Positions 1 to 7,515 are shown, counted from the first letter of the stretch. The stretch: DNA of 15,749 bases from DATKEU01 sp036493295 (GCA_036493295.1 DASXQB010000274.1:1-15749), one strand, 5' to 3'. The notes: generated by a model not told the origin, from the sequence alone. Numbers and translations are program-made.

Positions 1-128
1 CGCGGCGCCGGTTTGGCCTCCTCGGTGTCGGAGGCGACTTTGGGCGGGCGGCTCTGCTCGTGTGAGCAGCCGATTGCCAAGGCGAGTCCGAAAAGCCAAC
101 CCAGATTGCGTGACCACCGTGATGTCAT
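1..128 (-). CDS. N-terminus of a predicted lipoprotein (partial, runs off left edge)
   Basis: Reading the minus strand from an ATG at 128-126 gives 42 codons without a stop up to the window edge. The N-terminus begins MTSRWSRNLGWLFGLALAIG, with a positively charged start, a short hydrophobic core and then a cysteine, so the segment ends in AIGC, a good lipobox. The residues after the Cys are polar and proline-rich, as in the tether of exported lipoproteins. A strong Shine-Dalgarno (AAAGGAGA at 144-137) lies 8 bases upstream of the ATG, which supports this start. The gene follows the MalG-like permease on the same strand after about 156 bases, so it may be the last gene of the transporter operon. 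Only the signal peptide and tether are visible, so the mature function is unknown. The competing plus-strand reading frames here show no protein-like features. Confidence 0.7.
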   Translation of the reverse strand, partial: MTSRWSRNLGWLFGLALAIGCSHEQSRPPKVASDTEEAKPAP

Positions 129-284
129 GCGGCGCGTCTCCTTTCCTGGCCCGTCAGGGCAGAAGATCGACGCATACCGCACGCCACGGCTTGGATCAAC
201 AGTCGTCGGCGCCATTTTCGCGGCCGACGCAGCGCTGCCTTGTCAATTCCGGTGGTTCGAACGCCGCCGGTGCGTGCTCGCGCG

Positions 285-1157
285 TCAGCTCTTGACGGCG
301 CCGGCGGTCAGTCCGCCGACCATGTAGCGCTTGACGGCGTAGTAGATCGCGGCGGGAGGTAACGCATAGATAAGGCCGGTGGCCATCAGGAGTTCCCACG
401 GCGAGTCATCGGCGGCCAAAAAATTTCCCAGGGCCACGCCCAGGGTGATGTCGGTTTCCTTGGACAGCAGCAGGAACGCGTAGAGGTATTCATTCCACGC
501 CAGCAGCAGCGCGTACGTTCCCACCGCCACCAGAGACGGCATCATCAGCGGCAGATAGATCAGGCGGAAAAGCTGCAGCGTCGTCGCACCGTCGATGCGG
601 GCCGATTCGTCCAATTCGAACGGCAGCTTGTCCGAGGCCTGCTTGAGCACCCAGATAGCGTACGGCGTGGCGATGGTGACCATGGCCAGGATGAGCGACC
701 ACTGATGATTGATGAGGCCGTAGACGCCCATGGTCTTGTAGATGGGAATGGCCAGAAACGCCGCCGGGATCAGATAGGTGAAGAGGGCAAAGTTCATCAC
801 CGTGCCGCCGCCCTTCGCGCGCAGACGGCTGATGGCGAAGGCCGCCGTGGTGGCCACGAACAACGTCACCAGGCCGGTGGTGACGGCGATGAACAGCGAG
901 TTCCCGAGCTGCCGCCAGAAGTGCGACAGGTAATAGTGTTGTTGCAGAAAGACGATGCGGAAGTTTAGTAGCGTCGGATGATCGGGCCACAACTTGCCGC
1001 CCAGCGCCGATTCCTTGGGTGAAATAGCGAAGAGAAAAAGGTGATAAATCGGCGCGATGGTCCACAGGAAGACCGGGATGCCGATCAGCAGCAGCTTGGC
1101 GTCGGTGCCCAGTGTCCGCAGCGAATAGCCGTTTCGGGGTCCGGTTTGGGGCGCCAT
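285..1157 (-). CDS. Sugar ABC transporter permease, MalG/CUT1 type
   Basis: Inner-membrane permease subunit of a carbohydrate (CUT1) importer, about 290 residues, the usual MalG length. The protein shows about six hydrophobic segments and the cytoplasmic EAA loop that docks on the ATPase, here ESARIDGATTLQLFRLIYLP; Glu-Ser-Ala replaces Glu-Ala-Ala and the Gly and final Pro are kept. It ends in Ala-Val-Lys-Ser, similar to many MalG proteins. The ATG at 1157 is chosen because it overlaps the TAA of the upstream permease by one base (TAATG), a sign of translational coupling; the frame is open further upstream but that would run into the neighbouring gene. It pairs with the MalF-like permease and the binding protein upstream. 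The sugar cannot be read from the sequence. Confidence 0.93.
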   Translation of the reverse strand: MAPQTGPRNGYSLRTLGTDAKLLLIGIPVFLWTIAPIYHLFLFAISPKESALGGKLWPDHPTLLNFRIVFLQQHYYLSHFWRQLGNSLFIAVTTGLVTLFVATTAAFAISRLRAKGGGTVMNFALFTYLIPAAFLAIPIYKTMGVYGLINHQWSLILAMVTIATPYAIWVLKQASDKLPFELDESARIDGATTLQLFRLIYLPLMMPSLVAVGTYALLLAWNEYLYAFLLLSKETDITLGVALGNFLAADDSPWELLMATGLIYALPPAAIYYAVKRYMVGGLTAGAVKS

Positions 1158-2035
1158 TACTTGGCCAGCCTTTTGGTCATGAAGTAGACCAGCGGAATCA
1201 CCAACGGCAGCGCGCACACCACCGACGCCATCGACATGCCGACCTCGTCCAGGCGCAGGTAACGAATACCCAGCGTCGACAGCACGTGGGTCAGATCGCC
1301 CGGGCCGCCGCCGGTCAGAAGATAGATGCTGTTGAAGTCACCCAGCGTCCAGATCATCGAGAGGATGGTGCAGGTGATGTACAGCGTCTTCATCGACGCC
1401 CAGGTGATGAAGCGGAACTTCTGCCACTCGGACGCGCCATCGACGGCAGCGGCTTCGTAAAGCTCGTCGGGGATGGCCAGGCGGCCAGAGATGAGGATCA
1501 GCGTCCAGAACGGCAGCGACTTCCAGATGTGGACGGTGATGCCCAGCGACAGCGCCAGCGTCGGATTGTTCAGCCAGTTCGGGCCGTCCTGCTGGGTGAG
1601 GCGAAAGATGATCGAATTGATGAGGCCCCACTCCGGGTTCAGCATGAACCGGAACGACAGCAGGGTGGGAATGGACGGCACCGCCCACGGGAGAATGAAC
1701 AACACCGACAGCGCCTTGATCCAGGGCCGCTTCTGCACGAAGAACCCGGACAGCATCAGCGCGATGGCCATCTTGATGTTGATGCCGATGACCAGGAAGA
1801 CCAGCGTGTTGACGACCGCGCGGCTGAAGACCGGATCCTCGAACAGCCGGATGTAGCTTTGCGGCTGGCGCGCCAGGTAGAGGCCAAAGCAGACCGGAAA
1901 GATGACGAAGACGGCAAAGACCAGCACATAAGGCGCCAGGAAAAGCATGCCCCACATCTGCACGGAGGACATGCGGGCCTTCGCAGGGACGTAGGCGGCG
2001 ACTGGTTTTTGATCAGCAGGCGCGAAGCTGGACAT
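1157..2035 (-). CDS. Sugar ABC transporter permease, MalF type
   Basis: Second membrane subunit of the CUT1 importer, about 292 residues, with about six hydrophobic segments. The first starts near residue 30 after a polar cytoplasmic N-terminus. The EAA loop is ELYEAAAVDGASEWQKFRF followed by ITWASM, where the usual Pro of the ITLP segment is replaced by Ala. The loop after the first membrane segment is short, moving quickly from GLYLAR to the SYIRLFEDPVF motif, as in a known subgroup of small MalF proteins without the large MalF P2 domain. Start choice is uncertain: ATG 2035 is used, but an in-frame TTG at 2044 is possible and neither has a well-placed Shine-Dalgarno. The nearest AGGA lies inside the hairpin at 2050-2089. 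The stop codon overlaps the MalG-like start. Confidence 0.92.
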   Translation of the reverse strand: MSSFAPADQKPVAAYVPAKARMSSVQMWGMLFLAPYVLVFAVFVIFPVCFGLYLARQPQSYIRLFEDPVFSRAVVNTLVFLVIGINIKMAIALMLSGFFVQKRPWIKALSVLFILPWAVPSIPTLLSFRFMLNPEWGLINSIIFRLTQQDGPNWLNNPTLALSLGITVHIWKSLPFWTLILISGRLAIPDELYEAAAVDGASEWQKFRFITWASMKTLYITCTILSMIWTLGDFNSIYLLTGGGPGDLTHVLSTLGIRYLRLDEVGMSMASVVCALPLVIPLVYFMTKRLAK

Positions 2036-2049
2036 TGGGAGCAAATCAT

Positions 2050-2089
2050 ACGCTGGCTATTCCTCTGGAGGACCAGGAATAGCCAGCGT
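2050..2089 (-). promoter_or_regulatory. Intergenic stem-loop between binding-protein and permease genes
   Basis: A perfect 15-bp inverted repeat (ACGCTGGCTATTCCT at 2050-2064, its reverse complement at 2075-2089) with a 10-base loop. It sits 36 bases after the binding-protein stop and just before the permease start. No U-run follows it, so it does not look like a complete intrinsic terminator. On the transcript the 3' arm contains AGGA, the only Shine-Dalgarno-like sequence before the permease, so the stem could hide it. Such hairpins in importer operons (malE-malF type) stabilise the upstream message and lower permease output; that role here is inferred. Confidence 0.75.
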
Positions 2090-2125
2090 CGAATCGATCT
2101 ATTTTGGCTTTTGCCGAAGAATGAG

Positions 2126-3508
2126 CTAGTTGCCGGCCACGGTCTTGATGCGGGCGATCATCTCGTCAACGGCCTTCTCGACCGGCTCGTTGTCGTTGAG
2201 GATGCGGCTCATGCACTTGGCCCAGACGTTCTCGTTGTTGAGGATGGTGAACTTGTAGTTCTTGGTGAACTCGAAGGTCACGGTGCCGGCCTTGAACTGC
2301 TCCAGCACCGTGCGGCGGTGCGGGTCGGTGGTCCAGAAGGCGCTGGCCTCGCCGGCCTTGGTGACCGGGAACCAGCGACCGAGTGAGCCCTCGACGTACG
2401 GTCCCAGGTTCTCCGGCTGCATCAAGAAGGCCACGAACTCCTTGGCCTGCTTCTTGTTCTTGGCTGCATCGAACACCACGCCCGTCTTCACGGCGGCGCG
2501 GTAGATCATCTTCGAGCCGTCGGGGCGGTGCGGGAAGACGGTGGTGACGATGTTCTCCTCGTAGTTCTTCTTGGCGATGGCGCGCAGATCGGCGGGCAGG
2601 GCGGCGTTGTTCATGTCGTCCAGCCACTTGGCGGCGATGGAGATGGTGGCGTTGTCCGTCGAGATGATGGTCTTGTTGTGGAAGGCCACGTTGTTGTCCG
2701 GATCCTTCCAGGCCGTCGACGAAGGCGGGGTGCAGCCACGGGTGCGGAAGTTGGTGAAGTCCTTCATCGCGGCGATCATGGCGGTGCGGTTCTTCGGCTC
2801 GCCGAGCACGATCTTGCCGCTGTCGTCGACGATCTTGGCGCCCCAGGCATCCGCCCAGGTGAGGAACGAATAGAACGAATCCGTTCCCTCGACGCCCATC
2901 GGCTGGCCAACGCCGAAGGTGCGCTTGCCGGTCTTCGCGCGATAAGCGGGCTGAACCTTGTCACACCAGAAATCCCAGTAAGCCTTCCACTGGTTCGGGA
3001 TGTCCGACTCTTTGAAGCCGGCTTCGCCCAGCATGTCTTTCCAGTATTGAAAGTGCATGGTCTGCTGCTTGACCGGGAAAGCGTAATACGCGTGCTTCTT
3101 GGTCTTCTCGTTCAAAAGGTGCGTGGTCTCGATGGTGTTCTTCAGAAACTTGTCTTTCATCGGGGCCAAGATGGCGCTGAGATCTTCCAGCTTGCCGTCG
3201 GCCGCCCACTTACCCGTGGTTTGAAAGTCGAAGACGTCGGAGTACGCAACGTCGGGAGGCGTGCCCGATTCCAGCGCGGCGACCGTCTTGGCCACCATGT
3301 CGCTGACCGGATATTGCGACAGTTCAACCTTGATGCCGGTCTTCTCTTCGAACTTCTTGATCGTCGCAAACAACGCTTCGTCTTCTGCCTTGTAAAAACC
3401 TTTGACCCACCAAACCGTGAGTTTCTCTTCTGCGGCCGCGGGGACGGCCGCCGACGTGATCGCCAGCAGCAATGCAAACGATGCGCATAGCCTTAAAACC
3501 GAGTTCAT
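2126..3508 (-). CDS. Extracellular sugar-binding protein of ABC importer (family 1, MalE/UgpB-like)
   Basis: Periplasmic solute-binding protein that delivers substrate to the two permeases encoded downstream. About 460 residues. It starts MNSVLRLCASFALLLAITSA with a classic Sec signal peptide, likely cut after AVPAAA before EEKLTVWW. The mature start, beta strand LTVWWV, then FEEKTGIKVELSQYP and PPDVAYSDVFDF, is typical of family 1 binding proteins. The later GVVFDAAKNKKQAKEFVAFLMQ helix and WFPVTK segment are also typical. There is no lipobox. Start choice: ATG 3508 has GGAGG five bases upstream; the ATG just before it (3511) is only two bases away. Two Cys (in FWCDKV and RGCTPP) could form a disulfide. 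It is first in the operon, after a promoter at 3570-3598. Confidence 0.93.
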   Translation of the reverse strand: MNSVLRLCASFALLLAITSAAVPAAAEEKLTVWWVKGFYKAEDEALFATIKKFEEKTGIKVELSQYPVSDMVAKTVAALESGTPPDVAYSDVFDFQTTGKWAADGKLEDLSAILAPMKDKFLKNTIETTHLLNEKTKKHAYYAFPVKQQTMHFQYWKDMLGEAGFKESDIPNQWKAYWDFWCDKVQPAYRAKTGKRTFGVGQPMGVEGTDSFYSFLTWADAWGAKIVDDSGKIVLGEPKNRTAMIAAMKDFTNFRTRGCTPPSSTAWKDPDNNVAFHNKTIISTDNATISIAAKWLDDMNNAALPADLRAIAKKNYEENIVTTVFPHRPDGSKMIYRAAVKTGVVFDAAKNKKQAKEFVAFLMQPENLGPYVEGSLGRWFPVTKAGEASAFWTTDPHRRTVLEQFKAGTVTFEFTKNYKFTILNNENVWAKCMSRILNDNEPVEKAVDEMIARIKTVAGN

Positions 3509-3569
3509 CATGTCCTCCAGTTGGGCGGTGGGCCGTCGACGAGCCGAGACGGCGTAGTGAAGCGGCGCC

Positions 3570-3598
3570 AGACTAGGGACTCGGTTTGGGGATGTCAA
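3570..3598 (-). promoter_or_regulatory. Sigma70-type promoter of the ABC importer operon
   Basis: On the minus strand there is a perfect -35 TTGACA (3598-3593), a 17-base spacer and a -10 TAGTCT (3575-3570), which keeps the first two bases and final T of TATAAT. Transcription would start near 3563, leaving a leader of roughly 55 bases that contains the GGAGG of the binding-protein gene. Confidence 0.6.
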
Positions 3599-3602
3599 CA
3601 GT

Positions 3603-3620
3603 GTCGTGCGTTGTCACGAC
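3603..3620. promoter_or_regulatory. Inverted repeat next to the -35 box, candidate operator
   Basis: GTCGTG-N6-CACGAC (3603-3608 and 3615-3620). Its centre is about 48 bases upstream of the predicted start point, directly beside the -35 hexamer. This is a usual place for an activator or a repressor of a sugar operon. No regulator gene lies beside it in the window. Confidence 0.4.
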
Positions 3621-3836
3621 CCGTAAGGGACCACGCAAAATCTGAACGCAGACTTCGTCAAAAATGGCGACCAAAGTCGGCTGTCTGTCTATTTTCTTAA
3701 CGGCGGCGGTAAGTGTGTCGTCACACCATTGGGGTCGTTCGGCGCGGTGCTGTTTATCTGGAAACTTCTCCGTCATTGTGGCGCGTCCGTTGCCGACCTC
3801 TGCCCATTGGTTCGACCACCGGTAAAGGTGGCCAGT

Positions 3837-5093
3837 CTAAAGCGGGGTCAGGTTGCCGTCATCGTCAAACGTCAGCTCGTGGGCTGCACCGCTGAGCTCC
3901 AGATTGGACGCCGCCCTGGCCCGGTCGTCGGGGAAACAGGCGGGCGACATCTGCAGGCGATCGATGGACAGCGTGTCCCGGATGCGTACCAGGCGCACCT
4001 GGTGCGGATCAGTGGCCGGCAATGTCGCCAGCACGCGGATCAAGACCTCGCGATCGGTGTCGAAGTACATCGGGATCTTGGGGGCCCGAAAGGCCAGCGA
4101 GGTCAGCGCATTCATGTACGTCGCTTCGCGATCCATGGCCCGCACCAGCCGGCTGGTCGTGAAATCGGCCAGACCGATGCCCACCGCGTTGCCGTGCGTC
4201 TCGGCGGTCAGCTCGCGCACGAACAAACGATGAACGATGGGCACGCCCGGCGCGTCCGGCTCGGTCGAATCAGCGGACCCGCGTCCGATCACATTGGGAT
4301 CCATGCCCACGCCGCTGATGTTCTTGCCGATGGCGTCGACGATCAGCAGATCGATCTCCGCCACCGGCAGCCGGGGCATGAACGACCAGGCCTCCTTCAA
4401 CAACGCCGGCTCACGCTCCAGCAACTCATCGGCGCGCAGGACCTCGACCTTGGCCAGGCTGTGGTGTTGATTCTCCAGCAGGGCCACGCCACCCAGAAAC
4501 TTTCCCGTCCGCAGCTTGGCTTGCAGGACGGTTTCCACCACGCGCGGAAAGCCCAGCCGATCGGCGGCGCTGTGAAAAGCCGCGGCGCCTTCGCGCTTGC
4601 CCAGGCCCACGGCGATCATCTTCACCACGCCGCTTTCCACGGCGCCACGAAAACGGGTGTGCGGTTTGACCCGGCTGATGACGATGATGCCATCAGCGCG
4701 CGCCGCTTCGCTCGCCAGGTGCACGGGCACACCGTCTTCGGTGGTGGCGCAGAGCTCGACGTCCATCGCCGCCCGCACGGGCACGCCCAGCGCGCGCTCG
4801 GTGATGCCGTATTCAGCCAGCAGCCCGGCCTGGCCTTCGGCGGTGGCGCCGCCGTGGCTGCCCATGGCCGGGACGATGAAGGGCTTGCCGCCGGACGCGC
4901 GCACCCGATCGATGACCGCCCGCACCACTTCTTCAATGCGCGAGATGCCGCGGCTGCCCACCGCCAGCGCGATGTTGGCGCCGGCGGCGATCGCGAACGG
5001 CCAGCGGACGCCCAGGGCCGCGGGAATGTCGACGGCTGGCGACGACGGAAACCGCTGCCGCACCTGCAAAACCTGGGGAAACATCCAGGGCAA
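3837..5093 (-). CDS. LarA-family (DUF2088) nickel-pincer racemase/epimerase homologue
   Basis: Member of the lactate racemase LarA family, which interconverts 2-hydroxy acids with a nickel-pincer nucleotide cofactor in the cytoplasm. About 418 residues, close to LarA length. Visible family motifs (numbered from TTG 5093) are VGSRGIS (Arg48), PAMGSHGGAT (His80), VKPHTRFRGAVESG (His145), VVKMIAVGLGK (Lys158, expected pincer-binding Lys) and AAFHSAAD (His174, expected nickel ligand). The 16-residue Lys-His spacing equals that of characterised LarA, while His145-Lys158 is three residues longer than in it, so this is a divergent clade and the substrate is open. The TTG start is chosen for a GGAG five bases upstream; ATG 5084 is the alternative, and the far ATG at 5210 would overlap the divergent rfbC-like gene. 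No larB, larC or larE is present in the window. Confidence 0.85.
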   Translation of the reverse strand: MPWMFPQVLQVRQRFPSSPAVDIPAALGVRWPFAIAAGANIALAVGSRGISRIEEVVRAVIDRVRASGGKPFIVPAMGSHGGATAEGQAGLLAEYGITERALGVPVRAAMDVELCATTEDGVPVHLASEAARADGIIVISRVKPHTRFRGAVESGVVKMIAVGLGKREGAAAFHSAADRLGFPRVVETVLQAKLRTGKFLGGVALLENQHHSLAKVEVLRADELLEREPALLKEAWSFMPRLPVAEIDLLIVDAIGKNISGVGMDPNVIGRGSADSTEPDAPGVPIVHRLFVRELTAETHGNAVGIGLADFTTSRLVRAMDREATYMNALTSLAFRAPKIPMYFDTDREVLIRVLATLPATDPHQVRLVRIRDTLSIDRLQMSPACFPDDRARAASNLELSGAAHELTFDDDGNLTPL

Positions 5094-5162
5094 GGCTACT
5101 CCGTTGATGTTGGCAGCGAAAGGTCGACCGCCGTCGGGCGCCCGAAGTGATAGAAATGCCGG

Positions 5163-5702
5163 ATGACCAGCCCCGCGCTGCCGTCGAGTGAGATAGACGG
5201 CGTGTTTCACATTCCGCTGCGCACCTTCCGCGACGACCGCGGATATTTCTACGAAAGTTACCGGCGGACGTGGCTGCCTTCCGCGCGCGAGATGATCCAG
5301 GGCAACTCATCCTTCTCGCACGCCGGCGTGCTGCGCGGTCTGCACTATCATCTGAAGCAGGCCGATCTGTGGACAGTGCCAGTGGGCGTGGTGCGCGCCG
5401 GGCTGTTCGATTTTCGCGCCTCGTCGCCGACCTTCGGCCGCAGCGAGCTCGTCGAGATGGGCGAGACCAACCCCATCGGGCTTTACATCCCGCACGGCGT
5501 GGCCCACGGGTTCTACGTGGTGAAGGACGCCTTCATGAATTATCTCGTCGACGAGTACTACGACAACAGCGACGAGCTGGGCATCCGCTGGGACGATCCC
5601 GCGCTGAAGCTGGATTGGGGCGCCACGGCGCCGGTCATCTCGCGCCGCGATCAGGAAAACCCGCTGGCCAGCGCCGTGCCGACCGACCGCCGCCCACGCT
5701 GA
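5163..5702 (+). CDS. rfbC: dTDP-4-dehydrorhamnose 3,5-epimerase family protein (RmlC-like)
   Basis: Cupin-fold epimerase of the dTDP-L-rhamnose route, acting on dTDP-4-keto-6-deoxyglucose made by RfbB. 179 residues, usual length. Family motifs: FRDDRGYFYESY (22-33), VLRGLHYH with catalytic-base His61, IPHGVAHGF (109-117), EYY (Tyr132/133) and GIRWDDP (140-146). Oddity: the usual QGKLVRV segment that supplies a catalytic Lys (Lys73 in Salmonella RmlC) reads QADLWTV here, with Asp68 in its place and a three-residue shortening after the His. This pattern occurs in a side branch of the family, so the product may be a different dTDP-sugar. It lies on the strand opposite to rfbB-rfbA, convergent with rfbA (14 bases between stops). 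The Shine-Dalgarno is weak. Confidence 0.85.
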   Translation: MTSPALPSSEIDGVFHIPLRTFRDDRGYFYESYRRTWLPSAREMIQGNSSFSHAGVLRGLHYHLKQADLWTVPVGVVRAGLFDFRASSPTFGRSELVEMGETNPIGLYIPHGVAHGFYVVKDAFMNYLVDEYYDNSDELGIRWDDPALKLDWGATAPVISRRDQENPLASAVPTDRRPR

Positions 5703-5716
5703 CCGCGCTCAGACGC

Positions 5717-6439
5717 TCAGTCGCGGATCAAATCGTTGGCGTGCTTCAGCGATTCGAAGGTGCCGGCGTCGGTCCACCAGCCGGGCAGGGTGGCGTACGT
5801 CAGATCGCCGCGGGCGATGTACGCGTTGTTGACGTCGGTTATCTCCAGCTCGCCGCGCGCTGACGGCTTGAGGCTGGCGATCACGTCGAACACCGTCTCG
5901 TCGTAAAAATAGATGCCGGTGACGGCCAGCGCGCTGGGCGGGTTCTTCGGCTTTTCGATGATGCTGGTGACGCGCGTGCCTTCGGTGACGGCCACGCCGT
6001 AGCGTCCGGGATCGGGCACTTCCTTCACTAGGATCTTCGCGCCGCTTTTTTGGGCCCGAAAGTCGTCAGCGAACGATGCGATGGGCGCCTCGAAGATGTT
6101 GTCGCCCAGGATCACCGCCAGCCGCCCACCACGCCCGAACCGTTTCGCCAGGCCCAACGCCTGCGCGATGCCGCCGGCTTCGTCCTGGACGCGGTAGGTG
6201 AACTCGCAACCAAAATCTTTGCCGCTGCCCAGCAGGCGCACGACGTCGCCCATGTGGTCGGTGCCGGTGACGATCAAGATCTCGCGGATACCGGCGCCCA
6301 CCAGCTTGCGCACCGGATGAAACATCATCGGCTCGCGCCCGACGGGAAGAAGGTGTTTGTTGGTCACCTTGGTCAGCGGGTAAAGCCGCGAGCCAGTGCC
6401 ACCGGCCAGCACCACCCCACGCAACGTATCGCCGGTCAT
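5717..6439 (-). CDS. rfbA: Glucose-1-phosphate thymidylyltransferase, short RmlA form
   Basis: Makes dTDP-glucose from glucose-1-phosphate and dTTP, the first step of dTDP-deoxysugar synthesis. 240 residues: the core nucleotidyltransferase domain without the C-terminal extension of the roughly 290-residue enterobacterial enzyme. Motifs: GVVLAGGTGSRLYPLTKVTN (8-27, nucleotide-binding loop), Lys28 followed by LLPVGREPM, QDEAGGIAQAL (85-95), LGDNIFE with metal-binding Asp113, and EKPKNPPSALAVTGIYFYD. The ATG overlaps the rfbB stop by four bases (ATGA), so the two genes are translationally coupled. Residues match RmlA rather than the UTP-using GalU family, though short forms can vary in nucleotide preference. 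Confidence 0.93.
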   Translation of the reverse strand: MTGDTLRGVVLAGGTGSRLYPLTKVTNKHLLPVGREPMMFHPVRKLVGAGIREILIVTGTDHMGDVVRLLGSGKDFGCEFTYRVQDEAGGIAQALGLAKRFGRGGRLAVILGDNIFEAPIASFADDFRAQKSGAKILVKEVPDPGRYGVAVTEGTRVTSIIEKPKNPPSALAVTGIYFYDETVFDVIASLKPSARGELEITDVNNAYIARGDLTYATLPGWWTDAGTFESLKHANDLIRD

Positions 6440-7515
6440 TGTGCAGCGCCTTCCCGGCGCAGTCGCGCGCCGTATTGTTTTTCGTAGTAATCACGGTAGC
6501 TGCCGGAGCGCACGCGCTGGCACCAGCCATCGTTGGCCGAATTGGCGCGGTACCAGGCCACCGTCTCGCGCAGGCCGCTTTCGAAAGCGTGGCGCGGCCG
6601 CCAGCCCAGTTCGCGGCGCGCCTTGCTGGCGTCCATGGCATAGCGGCGATCGTGGCCGGGGCGATCCGGGACGTATCGGATCAGCGTCGGCGGAGCGCCC
6701 ACCTCGGCCAGGATGGCCCGCACCACGTCAAGGTTGGGGCGTTCGTTCTCGGCGCCAAAATTATAGACCTGGCCGCTGCCGCCGCCCAGCAGGGCCGCGT
6801 CGATGCCCGCGCAGTGATCCTCGACGTGGATCCAGTCGCGCACCTGCATCCCGTCGCCGTACACCGGCAGCGGGCGGCCTTCGCAGGCGTTGAGGATCAT
6901 CAACGGGATCAGCTTCTCCGGGAATTGATACGGCCCGTAATTGTTCGAGCAGCGCGTGATCACCGTGTCCAGACCGTGCGTGTGATGAAAGGCCATCACC
7001 AGATGATCAGCCGCCGCCTTGCTGGCCGAGTAGGGACTACGCGGATCCAGCGGCGTGCTCTCGCTGAAGGCACCCTCCGGGCCCAGCGAGCCGTAAACCT
7101 CGTCGGTGGAGACTTGCACGAAACGTTTGACGCCCGCCGCGCGCGCCGCCTCCAGCAGGCGCAGGGTGCCGATGACGTTGGTGTCCAGGAACGGTTCGGC
7201 CGAAATGATGCTGCGATCCACGTGGCTCTCGGCAGCGAAGTTGATGACCGCGTCGATGCGGTGCTGCTTGAAGAGGGCGGCCATGCGCTCGCCGTCGCGG
7301 ATGTCGCCTTTGACGAAGACGTGGCCGGGATCGCCCTCCAGCGCGGCCAGGTTCTCCAGATTGCCGGCGTAGGTCAGGGCGTCGACGTTGATCAACAAAC
7401 ACGCCGGCCGCTTGCCCCGCAGCAGTCTCGCATAACAAGAACCGATAAAACCGGCGCCTCCGGTGATCAGCAGATTGGCGTTTTCAAGACCGGGACCGGA
7501 CGATGGGCTCGACAT
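6436..7515 (-). CDS. rfbB: dTDP-glucose 4,6-dehydratase
   Basis: Converts dTDP-glucose to dTDP-4-keto-6-deoxyglucose with bound NAD+; an extended short-chain dehydrogenase. About 359 residues. Counting from a GTG at 7527, the Rossmann loop TGGAGFIGS is at 22-30, NFAAESHVDRSI at 96-107, the catalytic STDEVYG (Thr141, Asp142, Glu143) follows, and the YSASK motif supplies Tyr166 and Lys170. CSNNYGPYQFPEKLIPL and the C-terminal RPGHDRRYAMDASK are typical of RfbB. Start: ATG 7515 is used; tandem GTG codons at 7527/7524 are alternatives and none has a strong Shine-Dalgarno. It is coupled to rfbA and follows the PilZ gene by 37-49 bases on the same strand. No rfbD (4-ketoreductase) is in the window. 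Confidence 0.94.
   Translation of the reverse strand: MSSPSSGPGLENANLLITGGAGFIGSCYARLLRGKRPACLLINVDALTYAGNLENLAALEGDPGHVFVKGDIRDGERMAALFKQHRIDAVINFAAESHVDRSIISAEPFLDTNVIGTLRLLEAARAAGVKRFVQVSTDEVYGSLGPEGAFSESTPLDPRSPYSASKAAADHLVMAFHHTHGLDTVITRCSNNYGPYQFPEKLIPLMILNACEGRPLPVYGDGMQVRDWIHVEDHCAGIDAALLGGGSGQVYNFGAENERPNLDVVRAILAEVGAPPTLIRYVPDRPGHDRRYAMDASKARRELGWRPRHAFESGLRETVAWYRANSANDGWCQRVRSGSYRDYYEKQYGARLRREGAAQ

Larger units (their letters stand above)
3512..3836. other. Intergenic control region upstream of the ABC operon
   Basis: About 325 bases with no convincing gene, between the LarA-like stop and the binding-protein start, both on the minus strand. It holds the promoter and inverted repeat listed separately. 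A second, weaker inverted repeat is GTGTG-N4-CACAC at 3713-3726. It is noticeably more AT-rich than the flanking genes around 3650-3710. Frames that read through it on either strand lack domain-like sequence. Confidence 0.6.

Noticed and set aside
204..229. CGTCGGC/GCCGACG stem with a 12-base loop after the MalG-like gene
   Set aside because: Only 7 bp, a long loop and no U-run on the minus strand, so not called as a terminator.
13..327. Plus-strand frames at the left edge
   Set aside because: No domain or signal; the minus-strand lipoprotein start with a strong ribosome site explains the region better.
1756..2049. Minus-strand frame starting at the ATG next to the intergenic hairpin
   Set aside because: It is out of frame with the permease, and its Arg/Ser/Cys-rich translation is that of a shadow.
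1112..2386. A 424-codon plus-strand frame opposite the two permease genes
   Set aside because: Its translation is rich in Arg, Gln, His and Asp with no domain pattern; it is the antisense shadow of well-recognised permeases in GC-rich DNA.
3729..5150. A 473-codon plus-strand frame opposite the LarA-like gene
   Set aside because: No family motifs and biased composition, whereas the minus strand shows clear LarA motifs.
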